Assembly (NCBI RefSeq): GCF_000744435.1
Contig: NZ_JQLX01000013.1
Span: forward strand, 124,001 to 188,000
Length of the DNA stretch: 64,000 bases
Origin: Hippea jasoniae
Lineage (GTDB): Bacteria; Campylobacterota_A; Desulfurellia; Desulfurellales; Hippeaceae
Reading direction: 5' to 3'
Notes under the pieces: model-generated
What the model saw: the letters and a program-made list of their open reading frames with translations, nothing else
Told to the model about the DNA's origin: nothing
Database searches by the model: none
Part shown: positions 7,580 to 17,975 of the stretch, piece by piece
Layout of the letters: each line of letters begins with the position of its first letter
Numbering within the stretch: the first letter of the stretch is position 1
Made by a program: the position numbers and the translations under genes

Positions 7580-8907
7580 TTGTAGTTTTGTTGCTTATTT
7601 TTTTCTCAGTCGATGCTTTTGCCTATAACTACAATCATTTTAAATTAAAAAACGGCCTTGAGGTTTATTTGAGAAAGGATAGTTCTCTGCCTATTGTCAA
7701 TGTGACGGTTATCTACAGGGTTGGCTGCGTGGATGAGTATAACTCCATCACAGGGATTTCTCATATGCTTGAGCATATGAATTTTAGAGGGGCAAAACAT
7801 CATCCTGATGGCTATATCGATAAACTTACGACACGATACGGCGGCATCGATAACGCCCAGACATCGTTTGATTATACGATTTATTTTACGACGATATCAA
7901 AGAAGGCTTTGAGTGATGTTTTAAGTTTTTATGCGGATAATATGGAGCATTTAAATCTTGAAAAGAGTAAGTTTTTGAAAGAGCGCAGCGTTGTTTATCA
8001 GGAGCGGCTCTGGCGTATAGACAATAACGCAGACGGCTTTTTGTATTTTACGCTTCACAACATCGCCTATAAAGCATCACCTTATAGATGGACACCTATC
8101 GGCTTTGCATACGATATAAGGCATTATACAATTGATGAGTTAAGAGGTTATTACAGGCACTACTATGCACCTGATAACGCTGTTTTGGTTGTTAGCGGTG
8201 ATATAGATATCAAAAAAACTATTGATGAGATTAAAGATATTTTTGGGGGCTTAAAACCAAAGAAGATTGTGCGGCACATAACAAAAGAACCTGTGCAGCT
8301 TGGAAGAAGGATTGCATATATTACAAAACCAGCCAAATTTAAAAAAATTGCAATGGCTTTTAAGATTCCACCAATTTATGATAAAGATACACCTGTTTTA
8401 GATGTTATAAGCTATATCCTGTTTGATAGCAAAACAGCACTTATGTATGATCAACTTGTTAGAAAAGAGCATATTTTTGCTTCGATAGATGGTGGCAATG
8501 AAGGCAGGATTTACGATAAGGGTTTATTTGAGATTTTTGGTGATATATCGGATAAATACAGCTTCAAGGATGCAAGAGAGGCGATTTTGAAGGTTTTGGA
8601 GAAGATCAAAAAGGGCAATTTTCCAAATAAGCTTATAGTAATAGCAAAACAGAAGGCAAAGATGGATTATCTTTTATCAAACGAAACATTGGGCAGCAGT
8701 AATTACAACGAGGCGTTTTATGCTGCATTTGGTCTGTTGGATTATTATAAAAACTACATGAAGATTATAGATAAAATAGACAAAGCAGAGATTATAAAGG
8801 TGGCAAATAAGTATTTTATTCAAACAAAAGAAACCGATGTATATCTCATTCCGCAAAAGGTTAAATTTAATGCAGCTTTGCCAGCCTACAGGGGGAGTTT
8901 AAGATGA
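7567..8907 (+). CDS. Periplasmic M16 family zinc peptidase (active subunit)
   Basis: A 446-residue protein with a signal peptide (cleavage near VDAFA). The inverted zinc motif HxxEH is present as HMLEH, and the third ligand Glu follows in RSVVYQERLW. Two M16 halves are recognisable: the catalytic half and a second half starting near residue 190. The next gene encodes a second M16 protein without the zinc motif, the usual arrangement of bacterial heterodimeric M16 peptidases. Substrate unknown. The pair overlaps by 4 bases (ATGA). Confidence 0.9.
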   Translation: MRRLIVVLLLIFFSVDAFAYNYNHFKLKNGLEVYLRKDSSLPIVNVTVIYRVGCVDEYNSITGISHMLEHMNFRGAKHHPDGYIDKLTTRYGGIDNAQTSFDYTIYFTTISKKALSDVLSFYADNMEHLNLEKSKFLKERSVVYQERLWRIDNNADGFLYFTLHNIAYKASPYRWTPIGFAYDIRHYTIDELRGYYRHYYAPDNAVLVVSGDIDIKKTIDEIKDIFGGLKPKKIVRHITKEPVQLGRRIAYITKPAKFKKIAMAFKIPPIYDKDTPVLDVISYILFDSKTALMYDQLVRKEHIFASIDGGNEGRIYDKGLFEIFGDISDKYSFKDAREAILKVLEKIKKGNFPNKLIVIAKQKAKMDYLLSNETLGSSNYNEAFYAAFGLLDYYKNYMKIIDKIDKAEIIKVANKYFIQTKETDVYLIPQKVKFNAALPAYRGSLR

Positions 8908-10229
8908 GAAAAATCGTATTTTTTTTGATGCTATTTTTCTTGATCGGGTTTAGTGCAAAAGCTGAACTTATTGAAGGAACATTAAGCAACGCTTTAACAT
9001 ACCGCATCTATCCAAAAAAGGGTTTGCCGCTTGTTTGTGTGAACATAAAGATTAAGGCTGGTAGCATCTTTGATAAAAAAAGCAAATTTGGTGAGGCTTA
9101 TCTTACAGCAAAATCACTTGAAAATTGCGATACAAAGCATTTGAGTTATGATGAGTTAAAAGAAAAGTTTGATGAGGCGGGCATTGTCAGTGGAATATCT
9201 GTTTCAAAGGGGTTTATAACGATTTCTGCTGTGGTAGAGAAAAGTAAACTCGACAGGATGATGTGTCTTTTGAGTGAAATATTAAAATCGCGTTTTGATA
9301 AGAAGAATTTTGAAGAGGTAAAAACAGAGGCGATCAATAGCAAAAAGGCATTGCTTAACGATAAGGATTACCTTGCAATTCATGCAGCTTTTGTAGGGCT
9401 GATAAGACAAAAAAGCATATCTCACAGCTCCATTGGCACTATTGAGGGTTTGAAAGCAACGACTGCTAAAGATGCTAAAGCTTTTGCAGATAAATTTTTC
9501 AGATCCAACAATATGGTGATTTCTGTCAGTGGAGATGTAGATAAAAATATTGTTGATAAGATACGACTTTACTTTTCCTTTTTGAAGCCTGCAAAAAATA
9601 TTGTTACATTTGAAAAAACCCAATTTAACGATAGCTCAGTGGTTAAAGATATTGTAAAACCAACCAAGCAGAGCTACATATACATAGCGTTTCCTTCTGT
9701 GGGTTGCTGCAAAAAAGAGTATTATGTGGCAAAGATTCTTTCGTATCTGCTTGCAGGAAATTTAGATGCCTTCTTGCCGCATGACATCAGAACACTTCAT
9801 GGCTACGCATACTCTGTTTTTGCTTTTAACTATCCATTACCGGATGGTGGTGTGTTTGTTATAGGACTGCAAACACAAAATAAATTTACACTTGATGCAA
9901 TAGATAGGATTTTTAAGGATATAAAAGCCTTTGATAAATATATAACGCCCAAAAAGGTTGAGACAGCAAAAGAGTTTTTTATAAACAGCAAGTATATTTC
10001 GCTTCAGACCCCTCAATCTATTGCAGCAGCACTGTCTGATTCATATATGAGAGGCGTTAAAGATCTGCCGTGGATTTATGCAACAAAAATGATAAATAGT
10101 GTTAGCTATCAGGATGTTAGGGATTTTGCAAAAAAACTTTTTAAACAGCATGTCAGTATAGGTATTGTTTCTAAAAAGGATTATTCAGATAAAATCAAAG
10201 CTATTTTGAAAAAATATGGCTATAGATAA
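8904..10229 (+). CDS. M16 family peptidase-like protein, non-catalytic partner
   Basis: A 441-residue secreted protein (signal peptide ending near SAKA) with M16 architecture but no HxxEH: the corresponding region reads FGEAYLTAKSLEN. Downstream elements such as FRSNNMVISVSGDVD and HGYAYSVFAF match the inactive subunit of M16 heterodimers. It most likely forms a clam-shell with the product of 7567-8907. The C-terminal end overlaps the recombinase gene by 14 bases. Confidence 0.85.
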   Translation: MRKIVFFLMLFFLIGFSAKAELIEGTLSNALTYRIYPKKGLPLVCVNIKIKAGSIFDKKSKFGEAYLTAKSLENCDTKHLSYDELKEKFDEAGIVSGISVSKGFITISAVVEKSKLDRMMCLLSEILKSRFDKKNFEEVKTEAINSKKALLNDKDYLAIHAAFVGLIRQKSISHSSIGTIEGLKATTAKDAKAFADKFFRSNNMVISVSGDVDKNIVDKIRLYFSFLKPAKNIVTFEKTQFNDSSVVKDIVKPTKQSYIYIAFPSVGCCKKEYYVAKILSYLLAGNLDAFLPHDIRTLHGYAYSVFAFNYPLPDGGVFVIGLQTQNKFTLDAIDRIFKDIKAFDKYITPKKVETAKEFFINSKYISLQTPQSIAAALSDSYMRGVKDLPWIYATKMINSVSYQDVRDFAKKLFKQHVSIGIVSKKDYSDKIKAILKKYGYR

Positions 10230-11052
10230 GCTTGTTGATGAGTTTATCTTTCATTTAAAGCTAAAGGGTTTAAGCAAAAACACAATAGCCTCATATATGG
10301 CAGACTTAAAGGAGTTTGCTGTCTTTTTTAGCGATATGGATTTTAATAAGGTAAATATCAGTGGTTTTGTGGATGAGCTTTTTTTGAAGGATTACAAACC
10401 TGCAACGATAAACAGAAAGCTTTCATCTATCCGCTCTTTCTTGAAGTTTTTGCTAAAAGAGGGCAAAATCGATTTTGAGGTTGAATTAAAAAATATCAGG
10501 CACAACAGAAAACCGCCTTATTACATACCCTTTGAGGTTATTGCATCTGTTTGTGATTCAAAAAGGGATGGTTTGATAATAGAGCTTATGTATGCCTGTG
10601 GTTTGCGAATTTCTGAGGTTGTATCACTGAGGGTGAAGGATATAATATTTGATGCAGGTTTTATAAAGGTTAAGGGAAAAGGTGGCAAGGAGAGATTTGT
10701 GCCGGTGGCTTTAAAAACACTGGAAAAGCTGAAAAGCTATATTTTAAATGAGAGATCCCGTTATAAAGGCGCTTTAGAAACTGACTTTCTGTTTATCTCA
10801 AACAGGGGCAGACCTTTTAGCAGGCAAGGGATCTGGAAGATAGTAAAAAGGAAATTCAGGCAGAAAGGCTATGATATCCATCCACACCAATTAAGACATA
10901 TGTTTGCCACGCATTTGATTGAAAACGGTGCAAACCTAAGAGCCGTGCAGGAGATGCTGGGGCACAGCTCAATTACGACCACCCAGATCTATACACAGAT
11001 TACCGATAAAGCAATGGAGGATGCTTTCAGAAAATTTAAGGTTTTAGAATGA
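10216..11052 (+). CDS. Tyrosine recombinase of the XerC/XerD type
   Basis: A 278-residue recombinase with an N-terminal SAM-like DNA-binding domain (LKGLSKNTIASYMADLKEF) and a full catalytic set: R131 (CGLRISE), K155 (KGKGGKER), H224 and R227 (HPHQLRH), H250 (LGHSS) and Y259 (TQIYT). The length is that of Xer proteins, which resolve chromosome dimers at dif. No phage or integron genes and no attachment repeats surround it, so a housekeeping Xer is more likely than a mobile integrase. Whether it is XerC or XerD cannot be told. It lies between an M16 gene and ispD with overlapping ends. Confidence 0.88.
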   Translation: MAIDKLVDEFIFHLKLKGLSKNTIASYMADLKEFAVFFSDMDFNKVNISGFVDELFLKDYKPATINRKLSSIRSFLKFLLKEGKIDFEVELKNIRHNRKPPYYIPFEVIASVCDSKRDGLIIELMYACGLRISEVVSLRVKDIIFDAGFIKVKGKGGKERFVPVALKTLEKLKSYILNERSRYKGALETDFLFISNRGRPFSRQGIWKIVKRKFRQKGYDIHPHQLRHMFATHLIENGANLRAVQEMLGHSSITTTQIYTQITDKAMEDAFRKFKVLE

Positions 11053-11690
11053 ATATCGGTAGTGTTATTGTTGCTGCAGGCAGTGGCAATAGATTTGGTG
11101 CAAAAAAACAGTTTGCTAAAATTAAGGATGATAGAATTGTGCTTGATTATAGCGTTGAATTATTAAAAGGGTTTGGCGATGTGGTTGTTGTGGTTAAAGA
11201 AGAGGATGTTGAGTTTGTAAAAAACAGATACGGCGATGGTGTTGGAGTGACAAGAGGCGGAAAAGAGAGAATGGATTCTGTTTATAACGGTATAAATGCT
11301 TTAAAAAGCGAGTATGTTTTAATTCATGATGCAGCAAGACCCCTGATAGATAAAGCCATTGTGCAGAGACTGATAGATGCTTTAAAAGATTATGAGGCTG
11401 TTATTTGCGCCTATCCTGTTTTTGAAACAATAAAGCATGTGGAAAACGGCTTTGCGTTGTATAGCCTTGACAGAAGCAGGATTTTTATCTCCCAGACGCC
11501 TCAGGGTTTTTTAAGAAAAAAGCTTATAGAGGCTATGGAAGAGGCTACTAAAAAGGGTGAGTATTATTCAGATGAGGCTGGATTGTGGGAAAAATATTTC
11601 GGCTCCGTAAGGGTAGTGGAAGGTAAAAGAACAAATATTAAAATTACTACAAAAGAGGATATAGAAATAGTCAGATGTCTTTTAGGGTAG
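11049..11690 (+). CDS. ispD: 2-C-methyl-D-erythritol 4-phosphate cytidylyltransferase
   Basis: A 213-residue IspD of the non-mevalonate isoprenoid pathway. Visible motifs are [17 protein letters not shown] (CTP binding), [21 protein letters not shown] and ISQTPQGF. It starts as ATGA with the recombinase stop and overlaps ispF by 16 bases. The ispD-ispF pair catalyses two of the steps of the pathway and is often linked. Confidence 0.95.
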   Translation: MNIGSVIVAAGSGNRFGAKKQFAKIKDDRIVLDYSVELLKGFGDVVVVVKEEDVEFVKNRYGDGVGVTRGGKERMDSVYNGINALKSEYVLIHDAARPLIDKAIVQRLIDALKDYEAVICAYPVFETIKHVENGFALYSLDRSRIFISQTPQGFLRKKLIEAMEEATKKGEYYSDEAGLWEKYFGSVRVVEGKRTNIKITTKEDIEIVRCLLG

Positions 11691-12169
11691 GCTTTGGATA
11701 CGATGTGCATAGGTTTTCTGAAGGATATCCGTTGATTTTGGGTGGTGTATGTATCGATTATGAATACGGCTTAATCGGGCATTCGGATGCAGATTGCCTT
11801 GTTCATGCTATATGTGATGCCTTAATTGGAGCTTTGGGAATGGGCGATATTGGTGAGCTTTTTCCCGATTCAGACCCAAAGTATAAAGGTATAAAGAGTT
11901 TATTTTTTCTAAAAAGGATAAAAGAAGCTATAGAGGAGGCTGGTTTTTTTGTGGAAAATATTGATGCTACTGTTGTTTTGCAAAAACCCAAAATTTCACC
12001 TTACAAAAAGGCCATGGAAAAAAATATAGCAAATGCATTAGAAATAGATTCAAATAGGGTTAATGTAAAGGCCACTACTACAGAATTGCTGGGTTTTGAA
12101 GGAAGGGGTGAAGGTGTTAGTGCCTATGCAGTTGTGTTGTTGGAGGACGGTTATGAGCGAGTTTGGTAG
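11675..12169 (+). CDS. ispF: 2-C-methyl-D-erythritol 2,4-cyclodiphosphate synthase
   Basis: A 164-residue IspF. The zinc site and active site are clear: GYDVHRF at the start, [30 protein letters not shown] and the C-terminal [14 protein letters not shown]. It cyclises CDP-methylerythritol 2-phosphate with release of CMP. Its 5' end overlaps ispD by 16 bases and its 3' end overlaps the next small gene by 17, so these are co-translated. Confidence 0.96.
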   Translation: MSFRVGFGYDVHRFSEGYPLILGGVCIDYEYGLIGHSDADCLVHAICDALIGALGMGDIGELFPDSDPKYKGIKSLFFLKRIKEAIEEAGFFVENIDATVVLQKPKISPYKKAMEKNIANALEIDSNRVNVKATTTELLGFEGRGEGVSAYAVVLLEDGYERVW

Positions 12170-12374
12170 GATGTTGATAATTATAGGTGTTTTATTTATC
12201 GTTATGGGGCTTGTTGTAGCCTATCTTCCGCAGATAACGAAACTCCCTTTTGGCAAGTTGCCCGGTGATATTGTCATAAAAAGAGGAAACTTCACATTTT
12301 ACTTTCCACTTGCAACAAGCATTATTTTAAGTATAATCCTAACGGTTATTTTTTATTTACTTGGAAGAAGGTAA
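12153..12374 (+). CDS. DUF2905 small membrane protein
   Basis: A 73-residue protein with two membrane helices (residues 7-25 and 50-70) joined by a conserved loop [18 protein letters not shown] and FYFPLATS, which is the DUF2905 signature. Its function is not known. The ATG at 12153 has GGAGG seven bases upstream inside ispF, so a longer in-frame start at 12096 is unlikely. It stands just before yajC. Confidence 0.85.
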   Translation: MSEFGRMLIIIGVLFIVMGLVVAYLPQITKLPFGKLPGDIVIKRGNFTFYFPLATSIILSIILTVIFYLLGRR

Positions 12375-12383
12375 GGAGGGTTT

Positions 12384-12686
12384 ATGTTTGATCTAATTCC
12401 AGCTGCATATGCTGCAGGCAGTCCACATCAGCCAGGCATGATTGCACAGATTGTTCCACTGCTACTAATTATCGTTGTTTTTTATGTGTTTTTGATTCTG
12501 CCCCAGCAAAAACAGAGAAAAAAGCATAAGGAGTTTATAGAATCGCTTAAAAGGGGAGATAAGATTATCACCTCAAGTGGCATTTATGGCACTATTGTAA
12601 AGGTTAATGAGGATAATTTTGTTATAGAAATAGCAGATGGAGTTAACATAAAAATTTCAAAAAATAGTGTAATGTCAAAACAGTAG
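12384..12686 (+). CDS. yajC: Preprotein translocase subunit YajC
   Basis: A 100-residue protein with a short Ala/Pro-rich N-terminus, one membrane helix (about 21-41) and the family motif LPQQKQRKKHKEFIESLKRGD with GIYGTIVKV after it. It is the small partner of SecDF, and secD and secF follow directly. AAGGAGG lies just before the start. Confidence 0.95.
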   Translation: MFDLIPAAYAAGSPHQPGMIAQIVPLLLIIVVFYVFLILPQQKQRKKHKEFIESLKRGDKIITSSGIYGTIVKVNEDNFVIEIADGVNIKISKNSVMSKQ

Positions 12687-12695
12687 GGGTAGGCT

Positions 12696-14297
12696 ATGAA
12701 AACTTCTACTTGGATTAAACTTGTTATTGTATTAATCATCGTTGCAATATTTGGCGCATACACGCTGCCTACAATTGTTGGCAAGAAGAATGCAAAATAT
12801 ATCTCTGAGCTGTTTGGCAATCTTTTGCCCACAGATACAATCAATTTAGGACTGGATCTTAAAGGTGGAATGCATCTTGTTCTGGGTGTTGAAACTGATA
12901 AGGCTGTTTTTGCAAAGGTTTCAATGGCGGCAAACAATCTTCAGCAGGCTTTAACAAACGCAAAAATTGCAGCTGATCAGGTGATACCGGGCAGTGATGG
13001 CAGCATAAGGATTCATCTTGTCGATAGCAAAGACTTACAAAGAGCCATCAACCTTATTATGTCAAATCTCCCCAATTATCAGATTGTGTCTGATAACAAT
13101 CCTATAGTAATTAAACTCAAACAGAAGATTGTTCAAAAAATAAAAGAGGAAGCTGTTCAGCAGGCTATAAGTGTAATCAGAAACAGGGTAAATCAGTTTG
13201 GTGTGACAGAACCTACAGTTGTTAGAGCTGGAGAGGATCATATAGTCGTCGATCTACCAGGTATTAAAAACGCCAACAGGGCGGTAAGATTACTTGGTGA
13301 AACAGCACGGCTTGAATTGCACCTTGTTGATGACTCTGTCAGTGTTGCAGATGCGTTAAATGGCAATTTACCACCAGATGATGAAATTTTATATGAAATC
13401 AAAAGGGATCCAACCACTGGAGAAGTCACAAAAATACCGTTTGTAGTAAAAAAGGAGCCTGTTATTACAGGTGATATGATAACAAACGCCTCTGTGAGAT
13501 TTGGTGGCACACTCAATCAGCCCTATGTGGCATTTGAGCTCAATTCTGAAGGTGCCAGGATATTTGCTAAATTTACAGCAACCCATATAGGTAAGAGATT
13601 GGCTATTGTGCTTGATAATGTTATCTATTCAGCACCTGTAATTCAAAGTAGAATAGGTGGCGGTAGGGGTCAGATTACTGGTAATTTTACACTTGAAGAA
13701 GCGCACGATTTAGCACTTGTTCTAAGAAGTGGGTCATTGCCAGCCCCCGTTAAAATTTTACAGAAAGTTACAATCGGGCCATCGTTGGGTAAGATATCGA
13801 TAGAAAAGGGCAAAAAGGCAATGATTTTTGGAGCTCTGGCAGTAATTATCTTTATGATTTTTTACTACAGGTTATCGGGTTTGCTTGCCGATGTTGCAAT
13901 GGCGTTAAATATTGTGATTATCTTTGGAGCTATGGTTATGCTTAATGCAACATTAACCTTGCCAGGCCTTGCAGGTATTGCTTTAACGGTGGGAATGGCC
14001 GTTGATGCCAATGTGCTTATTTATGAGAGGATCAGGGAAGAGCTGTTGATCGGCCGCAGTGTGCATGATGCTGTAAACACAGGATACGATAGGGCGTTTA
14101 TTACGATTCTTGATGCAAATATTACTACATTGATTATAGCCTTGATTTTGTATCAGTTTGGCTCAGGACCGGTTAAGGGTTTTGCAATTACGATGGCAAT
14201 AGGATTACTTGCCAATATCTTTACAGCCGTAACATTTACCAAGACTGTATTTGATATTGTGCTTTATAAATTCAGACCACAAAAGTTAAGTATTTAG
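12696..14297 (+). CDS. secD: Protein translocase subunit SecD
   Basis: A 533-residue RND-type protein. The N-terminal helix is followed by LGLDLKGGMHLVLGV, the large periplasmic domain with VIRNRVNQFGVTEP, and a C-terminal six-helix domain with GLAGIALTVGMAVDANVLIY and RIREEL, which includes the Asp used in proton-driven motion. It helps pull exported proteins through SecYEG using the proton motive force. Spacing to yajC and secF is 9 bases on each side. Confidence 0.97.
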   Translation: MKTSTWIKLVIVLIIVAIFGAYTLPTIVGKKNAKYISELFGNLLPTDTINLGLDLKGGMHLVLGVETDKAVFAKVSMAANNLQQALTNAKIAADQVIPGSDGSIRIHLVDSKDLQRAINLIMSNLPNYQIVSDNNPIVIKLKQKIVQKIKEEAVQQAISVIRNRVNQFGVTEPTVVRAGEDHIVVDLPGIKNANRAVRLLGETARLELHLVDDSVSVADALNGNLPPDDEILYEIKRDPTTGEVTKIPFVVKKEPVITGDMITNASVRFGGTLNQPYVAFELNSEGARIFAKFTATHIGKRLAIVLDNVIYSAPVIQSRIGGGRGQITGNFTLEEAHDLALVLRSGSLPAPVKILQKVTIGPSLGKISIEKGKKAMIFGALAVIIFMIFYYRLSGLLADVAMALNIVIIFGAMVMLNATLTLPGLAGIALTVGMAVDANVLIYERIREELLIGRSVHDAVNTGYDRAFITILDANITTLIIALILYQFGSGPVKGFAITMAIGLLANIFTAVTFTKTVFDIVLYKFRPQKLSI

Positions 14298-14306
14298 GAG
14301 AATGCC

Positions 14307-15272
14307 ATGATTCAGATTGTCAAACCAAATATTTTCATAGATTTTGTTTCAAAATTTAAGGTAGCTGCGGCACTATCGCTTTTGCTTATCATTATAGGCA
14401 TTGGAAATTTGGTTATTAAAGGCCCTAAGTTTGGAATAGAGTTTAAAGGAGGCACATCTATTCAGCTTGCCTTTGATAAACCCATCCAGATAACAAAACT
14501 AAGAGATGCCATTAAGGATTCAAAGATATTTAAAGATTCAAAGATTCAAAATATTGGATCGTCCAATAAGAGGTTTATTATCTATACCAAGGTCTCAACA
14601 TCATCCACCACATCAAGCATCGAGGCTGTATTAAAAAAGCTTTTAGATCCCGTATTTGGAAGTCATTATAAAATTTTGGAAGTGGATATGGTTGGCCCAA
14701 AGATTGGCAAGGAGTTCAGGGATAAGGGAATTATAGCTATTGTTTTATCGCTGCTTGCTATCTTGATCTATATAACGATTAGATTTCAATACAGGTTTGC
14801 TGTGGGAGCCATAGTTGCTTTGATTCACGATGTTTTGATTACCGTTGGATTTTTATCGTTATTTGGATATGAGTTTACATTGGATGTTGTGGCGGCTATT
14901 CTTACTATAGTTGGTTATTCTGTAAACGATACAATTGTTATTTTTGATAGAATAAGGGAAAAAGTCAGACAGAACAGGAATCTATCCAACGAAGAAGCTA
15001 TAAATAGAGGTATAAGTGAAACATTATCCAGAACCGTTTTAACAGCTGGCACTACGCTGTTTGTCGTTATTTCACTATTTCTGTTTGGTGGTCATGCGCT
15101 AAAGGGTATGTCTTTTGCTCTGCTTGTGGGTATAATTTCTGGAACTTACTCCTCGATTTTTATTGCATCTCCAATCCTGCTTCTGTTTAAGGGCAAACTG
15201 ATGCCTGAGAAAAAAGAAGTGGAATCAACAGAGGCATTCAAAAAGAGAATTGAGCAGGAAGTGAGATTTTAG
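14307..15272 (+). CDS. secF: Protein translocase subunit SecF
   Basis: A 321-residue partner of SecD with N-terminal helix, FGIEFKGGTSIQLAF, and membrane domain motifs VALIHDVLITVGFLSL and TIVGYSVNDTIVIFDRIRE. Length and motif order are typical. It is the last gene of the yajC-secD-secF block. glnE starts within about 6 bases of its stop. Confidence 0.97.
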   Translation: MIQIVKPNIFIDFVSKFKVAAALSLLLIIIGIGNLVIKGPKFGIEFKGGTSIQLAFDKPIQITKLRDAIKDSKIFKDSKIQNIGSSNKRFIIYTKVSTSSTTSSIEAVLKKLLDPVFGSHYKILEVDMVGPKIGKEFRDKGIIAIVLSLLAILIYITIRFQYRFAVGAIVALIHDVLITVGFLSLFGYEFTLDVVAAILTIVGYSVNDTIVIFDRIREKVRQNRNLSNEEAINRGISETLSRTVLTAGTTLFVVISLFLFGGHALKGMSFALLVGIISGTYSSIFIASPILLLFKGKLMPEKKEVESTEAFKKRIEQEVRF

Positions 15273-15277
15273 AGGTG

Positions 15278-17975
15278 ATGAGCTGTTAAACTAAAGCAGC
15301 TTATAGATATTTTTGAGGATAAAAAACGGGCCTACCGCATTATACTTCACATAACATCTGTATATGGTTTAAAATGGGAGCTTGAGGCTTCCCTTTCTGT
15401 TTTTCTAAAGGCTTTTGAAAGGTGTGCCCAGCCTGACAAAGCAATCTCCTACTTTGATGACTTTATAAAGAATTCAACAGCAAAATCCACTGTCTTTGAA
15501 CTGATTATAAGTTTTCCCGTAATTGCAGATATACTGTTTGGTATTTTCTGCCAATCAAATACACTGTCTCTTTTTTTGATAAACAATCCAGAGCTTTTAT
15601 TCTGGTTGATAGAGAAAGATACACTTGAGAAGTTGAAAACAAAGGATGTTTACTTAAAAGAAATAAGTGAACTTCTCAAATCAGCCAGAGATGTAAAAAA
15701 ACAGGAATATCTTTTGAGATATTTCAGAAAAAGGGAGTATCTAAGGATTGCAACAAGAGAAATTATCAATGTGTGCGATTTTGTAGAGATTTTAGAGGAG
15801 CTAAGCAATCTTGCTGATGCATTAATTGAGTCTGCTGTTGATATTGCTATCTCAAAGCTAAAACTCAATAGTGAATATAAAAAAGGTTTTTGTGTTATTG
15901 GTCTGGGTAAACTGGGAAATAGAGAGCTAAATTTTTCAAGCGATATAGACCTATTGTTTGTTCACAAGGAAAAGAAAAAGTCTGAGATTTACAATAAGCT
16001 TGCAGCACATATTGTCTCAATTCTATCCGCAAATAAAGAGGGTGGTTTTGTTTACAGAGTGGATGTCAGGCTAAGACCCGGGGGCAATGCCTATCCGCTG
16101 TCGATGAGTATAGACCAGTATGAAAACTACTATGAAACATTTGGTCAGCCATGGGAGCGACTGTCTTTAGTTAAAGCAAGATTTTCTGCAGGGGATGAAA
16201 AGGTAGCAAAGGAGTTTAAAGAAAGAATTGAGCCTTTTGTTTATAGAAAATCGATAGATATTGAGTATATAGATCAGATTAGAAGCCTGCTGTTTAAGAT
16301 TAAAAAGTATACACAAACGCCTGTTGAAAGCATAATCGATCCTGCAAAGATCGATGTTAAAAAAGGCAGGGGGGGCATTAGAGAGATTGAGTTTATTCTT
16401 AACTATTTTCAGCTTATTTTTGGTGCTAAATTTGATAGGCTTAAACATATATCAACCGTTGATGGGCTTGTTTTGCTAAAGAGTTTGGGTTTTTTAGAAG
16501 AAGGTGAGAAGCTAAAGGATATCTATCTTTTTTTAAGAAGAATTGAGCATAAATTGCAGCTTGAGGATGAAAAACAGACGCAGAAATTACCAACGGATAG
16601 AAAACGCCTCAAACAGTTGGCAAAGAAAATGGATACAACAGTTGATGATTTTATAGAAAAATATGAAAATGATACCGAATTTGTGCATGATGTCTTTAAG
16701 AAGATTTTTGTGCTTGATAGAGGTTTGCCTGTTTTTTCTGAGATTGATGATTTGGAAGGTTTTTTGTTTGAAAGTGGCGTTGATGATGTAAAAACCACTG
16801 CCAATATGATCAAAAGTGGAATAAAGAAGTTTCTGGCAGCAGAGATTAAGGATGAAACAATCCAGGGGATATACGATAGAGCTTTTTTGGTAGCAGTTAA
16901 ACTCAACAGGTTTGATAGGGTTGCAGGCTTTTTTGAAAAACTCAATCCTGCCTATATTGCCTCTGTATTTGAAAACAAAAAACTCTTTGAGGTTTTTATA
17001 AAACTACTAATAATTGATTTTGGTGAATATTTTTTGAAGCATCCGTTTCTTTTAGATTACTTTTTAGCCCCTTTTGATATATCGAATTATTCAGCTGAGG
17101 AGAGAAAAGCTGCTGTTGAGCTTGATATTGCTATAAAGCTTATGGATGGTTCATTCAGGCATAATGATTTGAAAAGATATACACAAATTGCCATAGACTA
17201 TGTCAGGGATACAGTTAGGGAGTTTGATAAAAACTCAGAGCTTGCTGTGATTGGATATGGTAAATTAGCAATGGGTGAGCTTTTTAAAGGTAGCGACCTT
17301 GATATAGTATTTTTATGCAAAAAAGATGCGTTTAATTATATCAGCGTTGTTCAAAAGATTATAAAAAAACTCAAGCTTCTATACGATGTTGATCTGAGAT
17401 TGAGACCGTATGGTGAAAAAGGAATGCTTGTGGTTGATGTTGATTTTCTTAAAAACTACTTTCAAAAAGAAGCCTCAGGCTGGGAAAAGCAGGCAGCGTT
17501 GAAGTCGGATATTATCTATAGCGGTTTTGATGGGCAAATTGTGAAAAATTTATATGGAGATTTTATTTTTAGTAATCCCCCTAAAAAGTGCGAGATCTAC
17601 TCCATGCTAAAAAAAATCATTGAAAATAAGGGTGAGGGTTTTGATATTAAAAGCTCTATTGGTGGGCTTACCAATATAGAATTTTTACTTCAGGCGTTAT
17701 GCTTTGAAAATAGATGTGCCTTTTATCCTTCAACAAATGTGGATTTGTTAAAAAAGGCTATAGGGTTGAAATTGATAGAAAAAGAATTACTTGATTATTA
17801 CTTCTATCTATCAAAAATTGCAAATATGTTGCGATTAAGTGGGTTTGATTTAAAGCTTGATAAACAAAAAGCGGAGTTTGTAGAGCAGATTTTTTCTATT
17901 GATAGCGTCTATGAAAGGGTTTTGGGTATATTTGAGTATGTTGAGCGTATAAGTGAGGAGTATTTTGTATGCTGA
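15278..17975 (+). CDS. glnE: Bifunctional glutamine synthetase adenylyltransferase/deadenylase, apparent frameshift at codon 3
   Basis: Two GlnE nucleotidyltransferase domains are present: GLGKLGNRELNFSSDIDLLF with DVRLRPGG, and GYGKLAMGELFKGSDLDIVF with DLRLRPYG. Each has an all-alpha partner. The protein adenylylates or deadenylylates glutamine synthetase in response to PII and glutamine. The frame is open from 15282 and encodes real GlnE N-terminus (SFPVIADILFG, INNPELLFW), yet it holds no ATG, GTG or TTG before a TTG at 15576, which has no ribosome site and would cut off about 97 residues. An ATG at 15278 with AGAGGTG before it gives Met-Ser-Cys-stop. Skipping one base at about 15284 joins it to the long frame as MSVKLKQLIDIF. 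Either a one-base insertion (real or a sequencing error) or an unusual start codon explains this. Full length would be about 898 residues, near the family norm. Confidence 0.85.

Noticed and set aside
10216-11052. Tyrosine recombinase as a sign of an integrated element
   Set aside because: Length and motifs fit a housekeeping Xer; no att repeats, tRNA, phage or cassette genes nearby and the gene is embedded in a conserved-type operon.
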